Below are positions 20,911-31,472 of a DNA stretch of 64,000 nt, piece by piece (position 1 is the first letter of the stretch; each line of letters starts with the position of its first letter). This stretch comes from Heliocybe sulcata. Its lineage: Eukaryota > Basidiomycota > Agaricomycetes > Gloeophyllales > Gloeophyllaceae. The notes under the pieces are model-generated. The model was given only the letters and a program-made list of their open reading frames with translations. It searched no databases and was not told where the DNA came from. The stretch spans positions 434,001 to 498,000 of the forward strand of contig ML213506.1 of the NCBI GenBank assembly GCA_004369045.1, read 5' to 3'. Both the position numbers and the translations under genes were made by a program.

Positions 20911-20918
20911 TATAAATA
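20911..20918 (+). promoter_or_regulatory. TATA box of the BTB gene
   Basis: TATAAATA, 115 nt upstream of the ATG at 21034, in a GC-richer surround. A typical fungal TATA position. Confidence 0.5.
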
Positions 20919-21033
20919 GTGCGACGCGTCTTGGATGCGAGTTTCGACCTCGCCAATACTAGGGCGAATCGAAATAATCTGCCTTGAGTCTGTCCTTCAT
21001 CGCTTTCTCAAGTCTAAGTAGAAGAACTCTGGA

Positions 21034-22679
21034 ATGCAGAAGTTAGCCGAGTATCAGCTGGACAGCCACTGGATAAGCTCGGTGTTCAAGCTACCCTCGG
21101 GCAGTGCCTTACCTCAGGAAGTCTTTCATGGGGACGTAGGAGGCATGGGATGGCGCTATGTCATTAGACAGGAGCCACATACGCTGAACGCAACAGGTGG
21201 CGGTACACGCCCTGATATGAAGTTCTCAGCTTGGATAGAACAAGTTAAACCAATGGACGAAACTAAGCTCGAAGTGCACACGAGGAGAGAGGTCAACAGG
21301 CTCTTAGATGGGGTCATGTCGGTGAAGAGCTACGTTGTTACAAACCTCACCTGCATTTCCATTTCTGTCGGGTCTATGCTATCGAATCCAATTTTGCTTG
21401 GAGAATGGACATCAAACCCGGGCGCATCTATTGTCCAGTTTGTGGTGCGGTCCTCGGCTTCCCTAGAGCTGCCCGGTTCTTCCACATCGGCCGCCACTGA
21501 AGAAATCCAGAAACCAATCGAGAACTTGCTTCTAAGAACTCTCAATGATGGCGGGTTCAAATTTGACACCCTGCGATTTCATGCATTTACGACACGCTTA
21601 CCCTCGGGGCGTGTCTCCCGCTCTCGCGGCTTGGCAGCCAATCTTGACACTCAATGACATACTGCGCGGCCATGCCCATGCCCTTGAATATATAAAAGCT
21701 CGTAGGTGTTACGCCGCGCTATCCCTTGTGTCTAACTAATCCTCTTTTTAACTAGTGACAGCAAGTGAACCACTCCCTACCGACGTCAAGGTCGAACCAG
21801 GGACTCAACCGTCATCCATATCTACTGCGGAATACGGATACGAGGACGACAGTGATCTGGATGATGATGAGTTGGATCCAAATGATGTGGATATTGAGGA
21901 ACGCGGTATGCTTCTAGTTCAAAGAGCGAAATATATCAAAACTGACTGCTATACAGGGCTCCGGTTTCAAGAAGGAGACGTGTTGGTGAGGCATGTCGCA
22001 TTCAAAACGTGCGTATCTGTCCACTCTACGTTGTCCATAATCTGATACCCCGCCCTTTCTCAGATGGCGTGCCTTCCTATTTTTTCTGTATACCGAGAAA
22101 GCGTCCTTCAATGCTCAACTGTCTTCCGATCATAATGCAGAAGAAGATATCAATCATGATGCAGGTCCCAGCTCGGGCGAAACTGTTGAATCTATCCCCT
22201 GCTCGCCGAAATCAATGTACCGCCTGGCAAATCTAGTAAGGGCAATCTCCATCTGGCTAGCACTTTCCCGATTCGATGCATCCTCTTAAGACAGGGATGG
22301 AGAAACTACAAGACCGCTCCCTCGAGGCGATCACGAGCCGTCTCAATGAAGCCAACATAGTGCCCGAACTCTTCTCAAGGCTCACCTCCAGGTCCGCCCT
22401 CCTTCCCCGCCCAGAGTCTCACTAACCTCGAGCCGCAGCTGCCCCAAGGTGGAGCGGATGGAGATGGATTTCCTCCAAGAGCATCTCACAGCCGAAGTTA
22501 CGCAGAGGCTTACCGAGAAGGTGCGCAAGGCGTTTACACCGGAGTTTTCTCACTGCACAAATGTGATTGCAGACGTGGTGAAGCTGCTGGCGGATAATGC
22601 TGGTAATGTGAAAGCTGGGAGCAGTGGAGCCTCCAGCAACTCCAGAAAGCGCAGGTACACTGGGGATGATGAGAGTTAA
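21034..22679 (+). CDS. BTB/POZ domain protein (model partly uncertain)
   Basis: The first exon holds an N-terminal region with a MATH-like look (SWISS-type beta-rich, MGWRYVIRQEP, FSAWIEQVKP). A BTB-like part begins GFKFDTLRFHAFTTRLPSGR and continues in later exons as VRHVAFKTWRAFLFFLYTEK, CSPKSMYRLANL and TGMEKLQDRSLEAITSRLN. The last exon starts with CPKVERMEMDFLQEH and ends SSNSRKRRYTGDDES. This layout is common in large Agaricomycete BTB families, which may act as Cul3 adaptors. Odd: after SRSRGLAANLDT the frame stops at 21657, while the continuation LNDILRGHAHALEYIKAR lies in another frame just before a good donor. The gene may therefore skip this stretch by an unusual splice, or it carries a one-base shift. 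Confidence 0.65.
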
Positions 22680-22982
22680 TGCTCTCTCGAGTCGTTGTGA
22701 TACGCCCAGTATGCAAGGACTCTGATTGCTTCATATACCATTATTCCATGTGATTGCCTCCTCGCATTGCAATTGCGCATTGGACTTTACTTCTACCTTT
22801 CGACGCTCTTCGCCAGAGCGGTATTAGCGTTAAAGTAGGATTGTGGCATGTGGGAAATCTGGTCCTACGCGTCGTCCCGCGACAGACCTGGTGGACTCGG
22901 CCGACCAGACCCGATACCATCCAAATCTACAACGGCCTCTATTGAGGGAATAGTGACTCGGTCTCTTCCTCTGTACACTATC
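22680..22982. other. Intergenic BTB gene to ILV6
   Basis: About 300 bp holding the ILV6 promoter. ATTGG occurs near 22788 and TGACTC at 22954. Otherwise nothing seen. Confidence 0.4.
22954..22959 (+). promoter_or_regulatory. Possible general-control (Gcn4/CpcA) site
   Basis: TGACTC, the core of the amino-acid general control element, 24 nt upstream of the ILV6 ATG. Pathway logic fits, but a single hexamer so close to the start may simply lie in the leader. Confidence 0.25.
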
Positions 22983-24197
22983 ATGGCGTCCCTATCTGTG
23001 CTGAGAGCCAGGGCATCCCTCAGAACGTCGTCCAGATGTTTCTCGACTACCGCTCGCAGAAGGCAGCAGGATCCCCCAAGGCCCCCTCCACCGATCGACG
23101 ATTCGACCTCTGCTCTGGATTACAAGAGTCACCAACGAATGCGACCCCCACCTTTGCCAGCAATGGATCTTCCTAGAGCGCGTACGGCGGAGGAGGCAGT
23201 CACGAATATTTTGTACAACACGCCCCCTCCTAGTTTGCAGCCGTTCAAGAGGTGAGTATGTTCTTCGATAGCCACCGTGTTTTATGTTGAAAAGATGTGG
23301 ATATGACTCAGACATATCCTGAACTGTTTGGTGCAGAATGAGCCTGGTGTGCTCTCGCGTGTATCCGGTATTCTAGCCGCTCGAGGCTTCAACATCGACT
23401 CTCTCGTCGTGTGCCGAACGGAGATCCGAGACCTCAGTCGAATGTGCATCGTCCTCAGAGGTCAGGACGGCGTCATCGAGCAGGCACGGAGACAGCTTGA
23501 AGACCTCGTACGTCTCCTCTTTCTCCCCAGCCTCAGTTATTTTGACTGCTTTCTCTTCAGGTCCCAGTCTGGGCAGTGCTCGACTACACCAACACGCGCT
23601 GCATCGAACGCGAGCTCCTCCTCGTCAAAGTCTCCATCCTCGGCCCCGAATACCTCGAAGAGCAGCTCCAAGGCGGGCCCTCGCACGAGCCGCGCCGCAT
23701 CGACCAAGACTACCCGCCCACGCACAAACTCGAGCGCGAGATGGCACTGGCCCACAACTTCGAGCACAGCGCCATGCCCGAACCTCCCTCTCCCGCTCCT
23801 GGATCTGATTCCTCTCCTCCTGCTGCTTCTGGGGCGCCGCTGACCCCATCCGAGGCGCTCAGAATAAAGCACCAGCATATGAGCGCGATCGACACGCTCG
23901 CGAGGCAGTTCGGCGCGACGATTGTGGACGTGAGCGAGAACTCCGTGATCCTGGAGATGACGGGGAAGAGCACGCGTGTGGAGGCGTTCCTGAGCTTGTT
24001 GAAGCCGTTTGGTGTTCTCGAGTCCGCTCGTACAGGTGAGGCAACCACTGTAGTTCTGCGTATCTCGTTAGCTGACGCGTTGGTGTTGCATAGGTCTTAT
24101 GGTCATGCCTCGTACGCCCATCTTCAGGTCTCCCGACGATGATGAACTGTCAGCGGAGACGGGGCCGGTGGATGCGAGCCTCCTTCCTCCTGGCTAA
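22983..24197 (+). CDS. ILV6: Acetolactate synthase regulatory (small) subunit, mitochondrial
   Basis: Regulates the catalytic acetohydroxyacid synthase (Ilv2) and gives feedback inhibition by valine in the first step of branched-chain amino acid synthesis. The N-terminus is Arg/Ser-rich (MASLSVLRARASLRTSSRCF), a mitochondrial presequence. Two ACT domains follow: HILNCLVQNEPGVLSRVSGI through LARGFN-type IAARGFNIDSLVV, and the later block RELLLVKVSILGPEYLEEQL. The C-terminal part has RQFGATIVDVSENSVILEMT and VEAFLSLLKPFGVLESARTG, then MVMPRTPIF. A Pro/Ser-rich insert (near 23780-23840) separates the two halves, as in other fungal Ilv6. Four exons splice in frame. A frame upstream to 22848 is open but lacks a presequence-like start. 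Confidence 0.93.
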
Positions 24198-24521
24198 AGT
24201 CTCTTCAGACCAAAATGATTCTCGCACGCCGGCTACAGCTATCTAATCTATTAAAAGTAAGCATATCTATGTACACAGTAATCTCTCAATTGTGGTGTTC
24301 GGTCGGGTCTGGCAACAAGACCTGACAAAGCTGGATGTTCTTCGCTTGAACGTCTACACTTGGACGGCACGACCAACGAGCGCCACGACTGGCGGGACTT
24401 CGCTGTACTTTCTGCCATGAATTCTGCACAAGCCTCGTTAGTATGATAGGGCGTCACAACGGCTCTCAGAGGCGACCCCTGTATCGATCTTTGTTAGTCT
24501 CTCCAACACCTGGGGCTTGTG
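24198..24521. other. Intergenic 3' of ILV6
   Basis: Downstream flank of ILV6 and possible promoter of the next candidate gene. No coding signal seen on either strand. Confidence 0.4.
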
Positions 24522-25166
24522 ATGGCTGTTCAGGAATTTGTGCGCGACTTCTTGGGTCTTCTTGAACGCCCCAGCGGGTATTCGGAGACTATTCGCGCGT
24601 GCTCAGGGAGGAACTAACCCGTACCAGAATTATTGAGGTCGAGGACGTTCAACCCCGGGAATTACTAGCTTGCACACGGGCGCTTGATGGAACAATACTC
24701 ATGGTGAGTCCTGTGGCCAGCAAAATAATGCCCTGCATTGTGCGCCAAATGGTACATTGACTTGGGAGAACATGCTATGGAGGCGGAACCCCTGCCTCTC
24801 GCAGTTGGGGCTCTGACCTTCGATGCATTCTACACCGGAAATTGCAGCTCATCGTTGAAGCGTATACAGCCACAGTGCAGATACAACAGGAGAGCGCACC
24901 AGTTGATCGGAATTTTGAGTGGATGTCTGCATGGCAGAATATTGATGCGTACGTCTTGGTCGCAAATACGACGTTCCCCTCTCCTACCTGGAGCTGCCAT
25001 TTCGTGGAGGAATTTTTATTGCCGTCCTTGAGCAGTGCGCCCCCATGGTCAAGGTCACTATAGCCGTCGCCGTCGTGCTTGTTGAGGCCGTCAGAGCTAC
25101 CGAAGCCTTGATTGAGATTACCACTGGACGAGGCCGAAAAGTGGAGCTCGCTTATGAATGGACGTA
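24522..25166 (+). CDS. Unrecognised small multi-exon candidate gene
   Basis: Not a family I recognise. A start MAVQEFVRDFLGLLERPSG splices through a clean 49-50 nt intron (GTATTC...GTACCAG, with AACTAAC branch site) to IIEVEDVQPRELLACTRA and LDGTILM. A second donor (GTGAGT) follows at 24704. Downstream, LIVEAYTATVQIQQESAP and NFEWMSAWQNIDA form an exon. A further stretch reads LELPFRGGIFIAVLEQCAP, then KVTIAVAVVLVEAVRATEAL, and stops after ELAYEWT at 25166. The join between the last two parts is unclear, because they lie in different frames and the available donor (GTCTTG) is weak. The amphipathic, biased composition suggests real coding, perhaps a decaying gene. Confidence 0.35.
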
Positions 25167-28100
25167 AGGACTTTGTCTTGTATAACTACGATTCCGAAGA
25201 TCAAGGGGTGCCGCTGGGAAGTAGTCGTCCAAGAGTTTAACACTGTTTGCAACCAAGACACGTCAGGCACGGAGTCGAGCGCCATTCACACCGTACTTCC
25301 AAAAGACCAGGAATTTCATATTGTTCAAAGCAGAGACAGGGCCGTCGAGGGTATTACAGAAAGTGGATTGCGACCGGGGGATGGCCGTCTCAAGCACAGA
25401 AGGGGCACGCAACTCTAGGAGTTGCCCTCCGTGCGAGGAGAGTGCTAGGCGAAACACGCTGCCTCTGATATAGCCGCTAGTCCAGTGCGTGGTCATTATA
25501 CAAGTTCCAGGCTGAGAACCTGCGCCTGTAAAAGTGGACTGTTCAATCTCCGAGGCCGTTATCGATGCCGCTGCCGACGAACAGGGTGCTAGGTTGAGCC
25601 ATGCGCATCACCAGCCAGAAGTCGACAAGCCACTCCAGACCGATCTGGAACTGGGCCAAGCCTTTCTGCCTCCTTCCGCGAGACACGAATGCGCCAGCTT
25701 GGCCCAGAGGACAACGTAGTCCCTCCTCGGTGGGATACAGAGAGTCTAAACAAGGTCTAGATAGAGTTCGGGGCCCGATAAAACTGCGAAGTGATCTTTT
25801 GAAGTGATTCGAATTGGTATTCACTGTCGACAGCCTGAGACAGAGTTAGGCGAGAGTAAGAGAGTCTTGCGAGGAGCGGTCACGGCGCAATGACAACAAT
25901 GGCGATTAGATATAACAACCTGAGAGCAAAACTCGATGACAACGGCCCGCCTGCCACCCCCATGGCAAAGTGACGCAGGCAAGCGTTGGTTGTGGTAGAC
26001 TTGCTAGCGGACGTATCCTCAGTGAATCCGGGTAGGCGGTGGCCGAGAGCTACATTGCTAGTCTCGGAAAGACAAGGGAGAAGCTGGAGCTGGGCAAGCC
26101 CTCGGACAGGCAACGACGGACAGCAGAACATCCTGGATGGAGAGTACTTCCAAAGCAATGATGCTGTTAGCCATTACGGGCCGGCTTCCACAACCAAACC
26201 CGTATACCCCGGGAGCCCAAATCCAGCCGATCCTCAAGATAGAAATGGAGATCACGTTATGCGTACGCCAAGAACACGAGCTCGACATAGCATTTGCCCT
26301 GGGTTTCTCCGCGCCCGAAGTAGATCTGCTCGCTGTACTTATACCTTATCTCAATCTTGACAGTGAGATATGAAGCTGACGCGGGGAGTTTGGGTTTGAG
26401 ATATGCATGCGTACGCGGCAGGCAAGACATGTGGATCTGGATGATAGATCCTGTCGAAACAATATCAATCCATGGGGGAAGGCCAGTCGCGTGTAAGCCC
26501 GGGACCTTACGGATACGCACAGAAATATCCGCTCGACGTGAAAATCGTTACCTAAAGGCGATGCCGTCGCTCGGGACTCTGGGACCGTCCTTGTACACGG
26601 CCCGCACGGCATTATGAAAGCTCTGGCGGTGGAGGTAAGCAGCTACTGGCTTAGTCAGGGTGAAATCCTGGCAAAGTCGCCGTTTGGTCGCGACGAAGTC
26701 GTGAGCCCAGATGAGAGGGATAGTTGCCAGTATCAAGCCAGTGTGCAAAGGTACCGATTGCTGTAGAGTCAGGACTGCGGGCCACTACCTTTGGAGTACA
26801 GAAAACACCAGATTCTTTGCGCCTCTTCTTCCTCGACTGCGGGCAACGCCTGCCTGCGAAGGTACTGTATTCTGATAAGATAAACCCAGGAGAGCGGCGA
26901 CAATGATATGAAGGCACAAGAAGCAGAGAAAGGTTGCCTTTCCTGTGGATCAGCGTCGACGGGACCAAGGTTTATGGTCCGGAGGATGACTGAGAAGGCT
27001 TGGGAAGCGACTGGATTATCACATTTTCTGGTCTGGCCGTGTACCGCAAGTCGAGTGTATCTTATGGAGAGCGCATGGTAACATGGAGCAGCAGCAGCCT
27101 TTGCTCGGTCGGAACTTGATAATAATTGAACCCCGTAACGCATTTGCGAGGTGCTACGGAGTGGGGAACAGCACCACTGACGAGGAAGGCTTGTTCCATA
27201 AAGGCAACTGGCGCATGCTTAGGAAACTGGTGGGCAAATCAGAGGCGAAGCTTGTCCTAGCTCGTCCCGGTCCGTTCCGCGGCAGCGGGAGAAATACTCG
27301 GCTTGGGGAGTACATACGCTCGGTAGGAACATGAGCCAATCACATTTGTCCGATCGTCTTTGGGTGTAGGTTGACGATATCAGTACTTACCATTTCAGTA
27401 GAGGGAGCAGGGGTGACACTTTCGACAGAGTTATACGACTGTATTGGCTGTCTACCGGGGCTCCTGAATCACGCAGGGGGATGCCATGGCAAATACCAAA
27501 GCGAGCGTTTCGACTGACGCTGTGATCAGGCATTCGGAAAAGGCGTGGTGACCCTGGTGTATCAAATGTGGGCGCAGCAGGGCAGGAATGGAGACGAAGT
27601 TATGTTTAGTAGGGGATACCTCGAATCAGGCTCTTAGTTTATCTTCCATTCGAGCTCCGCTGGAAGCCTATTGGAAGGCGACCGTCTGTGCGTCTGCATT
27701 TGGTTCTGCTTCCGTGTCCGACTGAAGCGGAGTCTAACCGAGGCCCTTCCGCGGGCCCGACCGAGCGGGCCGATGTCAGTGCACACGATCGGTCTGGAGC
27801 CCCGAAGCGCATAGAATTCTGGGCCGGTCTGGGCCGAGTTCGCATCAGACATTACTTCGCTCAGCTGTGACTCCCGGACGTAAAGCCATCCTGGCCGAAT
27901 ATTATATCTTTTCATCGATTATCGGCTCGAACAATTGCAGGCGACGCTGTGCGACACGCCGAACAGCCTCGACGACACCGCCGGGGACGCAGCAAGCGAC
28001 GCTGATAAAGGGAGGGCCGTCGTGCGGGGTAACTTGGATGCACTGTGGGGAACGCTGATTTGCATTTGGGACAAGCGCCAATTGGCAACTGGTGACGATA

Positions 28101-28230
28101 GTAACGTATTTTTGAATCGCCGACTCTTTCCTCTTACACTCGCATCCTGTCCCGACATCTTTCCGTTTATTCTTGTTCTCCTACGACGACGACGGCACCC
28201 TCGCCTCCGTCGCTGTCTCTGCCGTTCTGC
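25167..28230. other. About 3 kb with no confident gene
   Basis: Many short frames on both strands, none with a known domain. The best hint is on the minus strand at 25880-26158, whose end (GVAGGPLSSSFALRLLYLIAIVVIAP-like, small residues then a hydrophobic tail) resembles a GPI-anchor or membrane tail. No convincing upstream exons could be joined. Likely decayed or lineage-specific sequence. The last 300 bp are the promoter of the kinase gene. Confidence 0.4.
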
Positions 28231-30778
28231 ATGCTCAAGATAGAGGTCACCACCCCTTCGCCCCAGTCCTCGCACGGGGCGGTTCCGACACTCGCAGATC
28301 TCAGCAGGAATGCCTCGGTCATCTCCTCGTCCTCGAGCTCTAGTTCTACATCTTCCCTAATACTCAACACACCGCGACCTCGACCTATCCGCACCTTTTC
28401 CTCACCTCGCTCACGGAGTCCTGGCACGCCGCCCACCCCCAGAGCGACCCGGCCACCAGCTTACCTTACGAAGGAGCTTGGACTTGATGATGCGGAAGTA
28501 GAGCGTCAGTTGACGCGGGATGTGAACCTCGGGCTCAGGGGAGCTGGTTCACGAGCAGCATCCCGAGTTCGGGGATCGCGAAACAGCTCCGCCAGCCGTG
28601 TCTCAGCGGTAGACTTTCAGTTCGGAGAGATACTAGGGGAGGGTTCATATTCTACTGTGCGTGCATTTCCCTGCATTGCTGTCATGGTCTATTCAATTGA
28701 AGCTATTCCAATAGGTCATGCGTGCCGTTCACCGCGCCACAGGTCAAGAGTACGCCATAAAGGTGCTTGACAAGAACCACTTAAAGCGCAATAATAAGAT
28801 GCCGACGGCCATGGCGGAGAAGAACGCGCTAGTCAGGCTAGGCTCAGGCCACCCGGGTGTGGTCAGGCTGAACTGGGCGTTTCACGATGACTGGAGTCTC
28901 TGTCAGTTTTCTCCCATGCTTGACGGGCACGCCGTTTCTTACGTTGTCGGGTACAGACTTCGTTCTCGACCTGGCCAAGAACGGAGAGATGCAATCCCGG
29001 ATATCTCGCATGGGCTCTCTATCTACCGAATGCACGCGGTATTACGCGGCGCAATTGGTGGATGCGCTCGATTACATGCACACAAAGGGCGTCATTCACA
29101 GGTGGGCATCGTTTTAGCCGGCAACCGTTTCGTCCGTTGTTCACGGCGTGACGTTGCAGGGATTTGAAACCAGAGAACCTCTTACTTGATGACGCTTTCC
29201 GGATCAAGATCACCGACTTCGGGACTGGCAAGCTGCTCGATTCCGGAGGTTCGTACCATGATCCGGGAGTCACGTGCTTAATTGATATTGATTTGCCCGC
29301 AGAGGAGAAGGCCAAAACATTTGTTGGCACTGCGCAATATGTCTCGCCGGAGTTGTTGGAGGCCTGCGAAACGACACCAAGGTATGTGGGGTGCGGGGCA
29401 TCATGTGGCTGTCTGTCGCTGACACTCGCGTCACAGCTCGGATCTATGGGCGTTGGGCTGCATCATCTATCAGATGATTGCGGGTCGCTTCGCCTTCCAG
29501 GGGTTGTCTGAATACTTGACATGGCAGAAGATCAAACACCTTGAATACACGTTCCCCGAGGGCTTCGATGAACAAGCGAAGGATCTCGTGCAGAAACTTC
29601 TGGTGAGTCATTTGACACGTCATGAACCTAGTAATGCACAGCTTGACTTTACCTAATCTTAGCAACGAGATCCTGAACTGCGGCTAGGCGCTGGTTCGCC
29701 GGGAAGCCCGAATGATATGCAGGCCTTGCGGTCGCATCCGTTCTTTGCGTCGATCAACTGGAAGACGCTATGGAAGGACCCTGCGCCGCCGCTCGAGACT
29801 GGGCTGGTGAAGAAGGAGCCTCCGCCTGATGGGCACGGCGCTAATTGGGATGTTGATGCGTCCTGGGATAGCCTGATGAACGGGATGAACGGGCGGGACT
29901 CGGACGAACTCAGCTGGGGTTCGGACGACGAGGCGGTGGCGGAAAGTTCGATGGGGCATGAGTTGAATGGGAACGGGAATGGGGCTGACTACGCGCATGA
30001 GGAAGGGCCGATGGGGGAGGTGCCGTGGTACGCGAATGGGGCGGGCGACGCCATACCGGTGCCTGTTCCTGCGAATGGGGGGAGGGATCGGGAGTCGTTT
30101 TCGACGGGCTCGGCGACTAGCTCGTCGGAGGGGAGTCCGGTGGAGAAGTTGAGTGCGATGTTGGACGCTATGATGTTTGATAGGGGGCGGAATAGGGCGC
30201 AGACGCCTATTCAGGGCAACGCTCCTGCAGCAGAATTCAACTGGTATGTACTACTCTACGTTTGATGGGTCACAGGGCTGACATTTCTATAGGTCGTCGC
30301 TCCTGTTACCAGGCGAAACGATATCGTTTAACTCTGCTGTAGAAGCCGGCACGCTCAGGCGGCGTGCCAGTAGACTGCTTGCTATGGCGGTCACTCCCCG
30401 ACGGACGAAAACACGGCAGCTGGTGTTGACGTCTCATCGAATAGTATGTCTGAAGCAAGGCGGGAAGAACGGTCGGCCTGCTGGTGTCAAGGCCGAGCTG
30501 TTCTTCCGGCCTTCGGAGAAGGAGAAGGATCGGATGTTGCAGACTGTTGTGGTTGGCGTGGAGCCGAAGGGGGAGAGGGAGTTTGTTCTCTTGACTGTGA
30601 GTGTTGTTGTCTGAGGTCTCGTGCTCGGTATTGAATTGGAGTGTAGAACAACAAGTCGCATTCGTTCGTCGCGGACAGCCCTATACTGGCTTCGACGTGG
30701 ATACGGAAAATCAACGAAGGCATCGAGGCGGCAAAGGAGAATCGCGATGGACGGACACCCTCGACGCCGCGGACATGA
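28231..30778 (+). CDS. PDK1-type AGC protein kinase (Pkh1/2 homologue)
   Basis: The 3-phosphoinositide-dependent kinase phosphorylates activation loops of other AGC kinases (Ypk, Pkc1, Sch9) and supports wall integrity and endocytosis. A Ser/Pro-rich N-terminus precedes FGEILGEGSYSTVMRAVHR (glycine loop), EYAIKVLDK (catalytic Lys), LDYMHTKGVIHRDLKPEN (catalytic loop, split by an intron after HR), ITDFGTGKLL and KTFVGTAQYVSPELL (T-loop Thr). SDLWALGCIIYQM and QRDPELRLGAG complete the kinase. An acidic Gly/Asn-rich linker leads to a C-terminal PH domain: FNSAVEAGTLRRRASRLL, RQLVLTSHRIVCLK and SHSFVVADSPILASTWIRKI. Six or more short introns. It ends NRDGRTPSTPRT. One 54-nt intron just before the T-loop is in frame if retained. 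Confidence 0.92.
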
Positions 30779-31472
30779 TGAGTATGCTGTAGGACTTGTG
30801 GTTTGCTTTCTTTTTGATTTGTTTGCTTGGCGCTCTGATACCGCATTGTATTATTTGTTGGGACACGCATTACCTTTGCTCGCACGCAATCATCTTACTA
30901 TCACGTACATTAGGCTAGTTTATTACTGCAATTTTGTATGTATCGTGTATTTCTCTGCCGTAGGCCTTACAATGATTATGACATCGGATTGACATCTCCT
31001 TAGACTGGGTTGTGGCCCTCGAGAACCAACGCTGGGGCGTCGCGCCTTATCCTCATGCGGTCTTGTTATTTGCCTCCCCTTGAATAGATACGTGGTCAAG
31101 CTCTCGGCAGATCTACAAGATCCTCGTGAAAGGGTGCGAGCTGTGTCTCACTGCATGGCTTTGATTCGCCCCGAAGGGCGACTATGTACTATCGTCGCCG
31201 AACTCAGAACAAAGGACAGGACAACAGATGGATTCAATCGCTACATAGGTACTCCAGTACTATGCGGTACAGCTGGAACAGCAATAACAATACAGTTCCG
31301 TAAGCATGTCGAAGAGCGGTAGTCCGCCGGACCTTCACTTGCAAGAGGAAACGAGGGTATAATACAGTCCTGATAAAGCAGGAAATCGTCAATCATGCGC
31401 TGGTATTGTTCGTCAACGACAGCGTGGGCTGAATGAATAGGTCTGTGAGCAGGTAATGCTCTGGGAGACAGT
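30779..31472. other. Convergent intergenic region
   Basis: 3' ends of the kinase gene (plus) and the DUF3712 gene (minus) face each other here. The first part is T-rich 3' untranslated sequence. No gene seen. Confidence 0.45.

Larger units (their letters stand above)
20084..21033. other. Divergent promoter region, MFS copy 2 and BTB gene
   Basis: The left half is homologous to the copy 1 upstream region up to about 20640 (shared CAGGGTTAGG..TACAGG). The right part carries CACGTG at 20881-20886 and TATAAATA at 20911-20918 for the BTB gene. No coding sequence seen. Confidence 0.5.
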
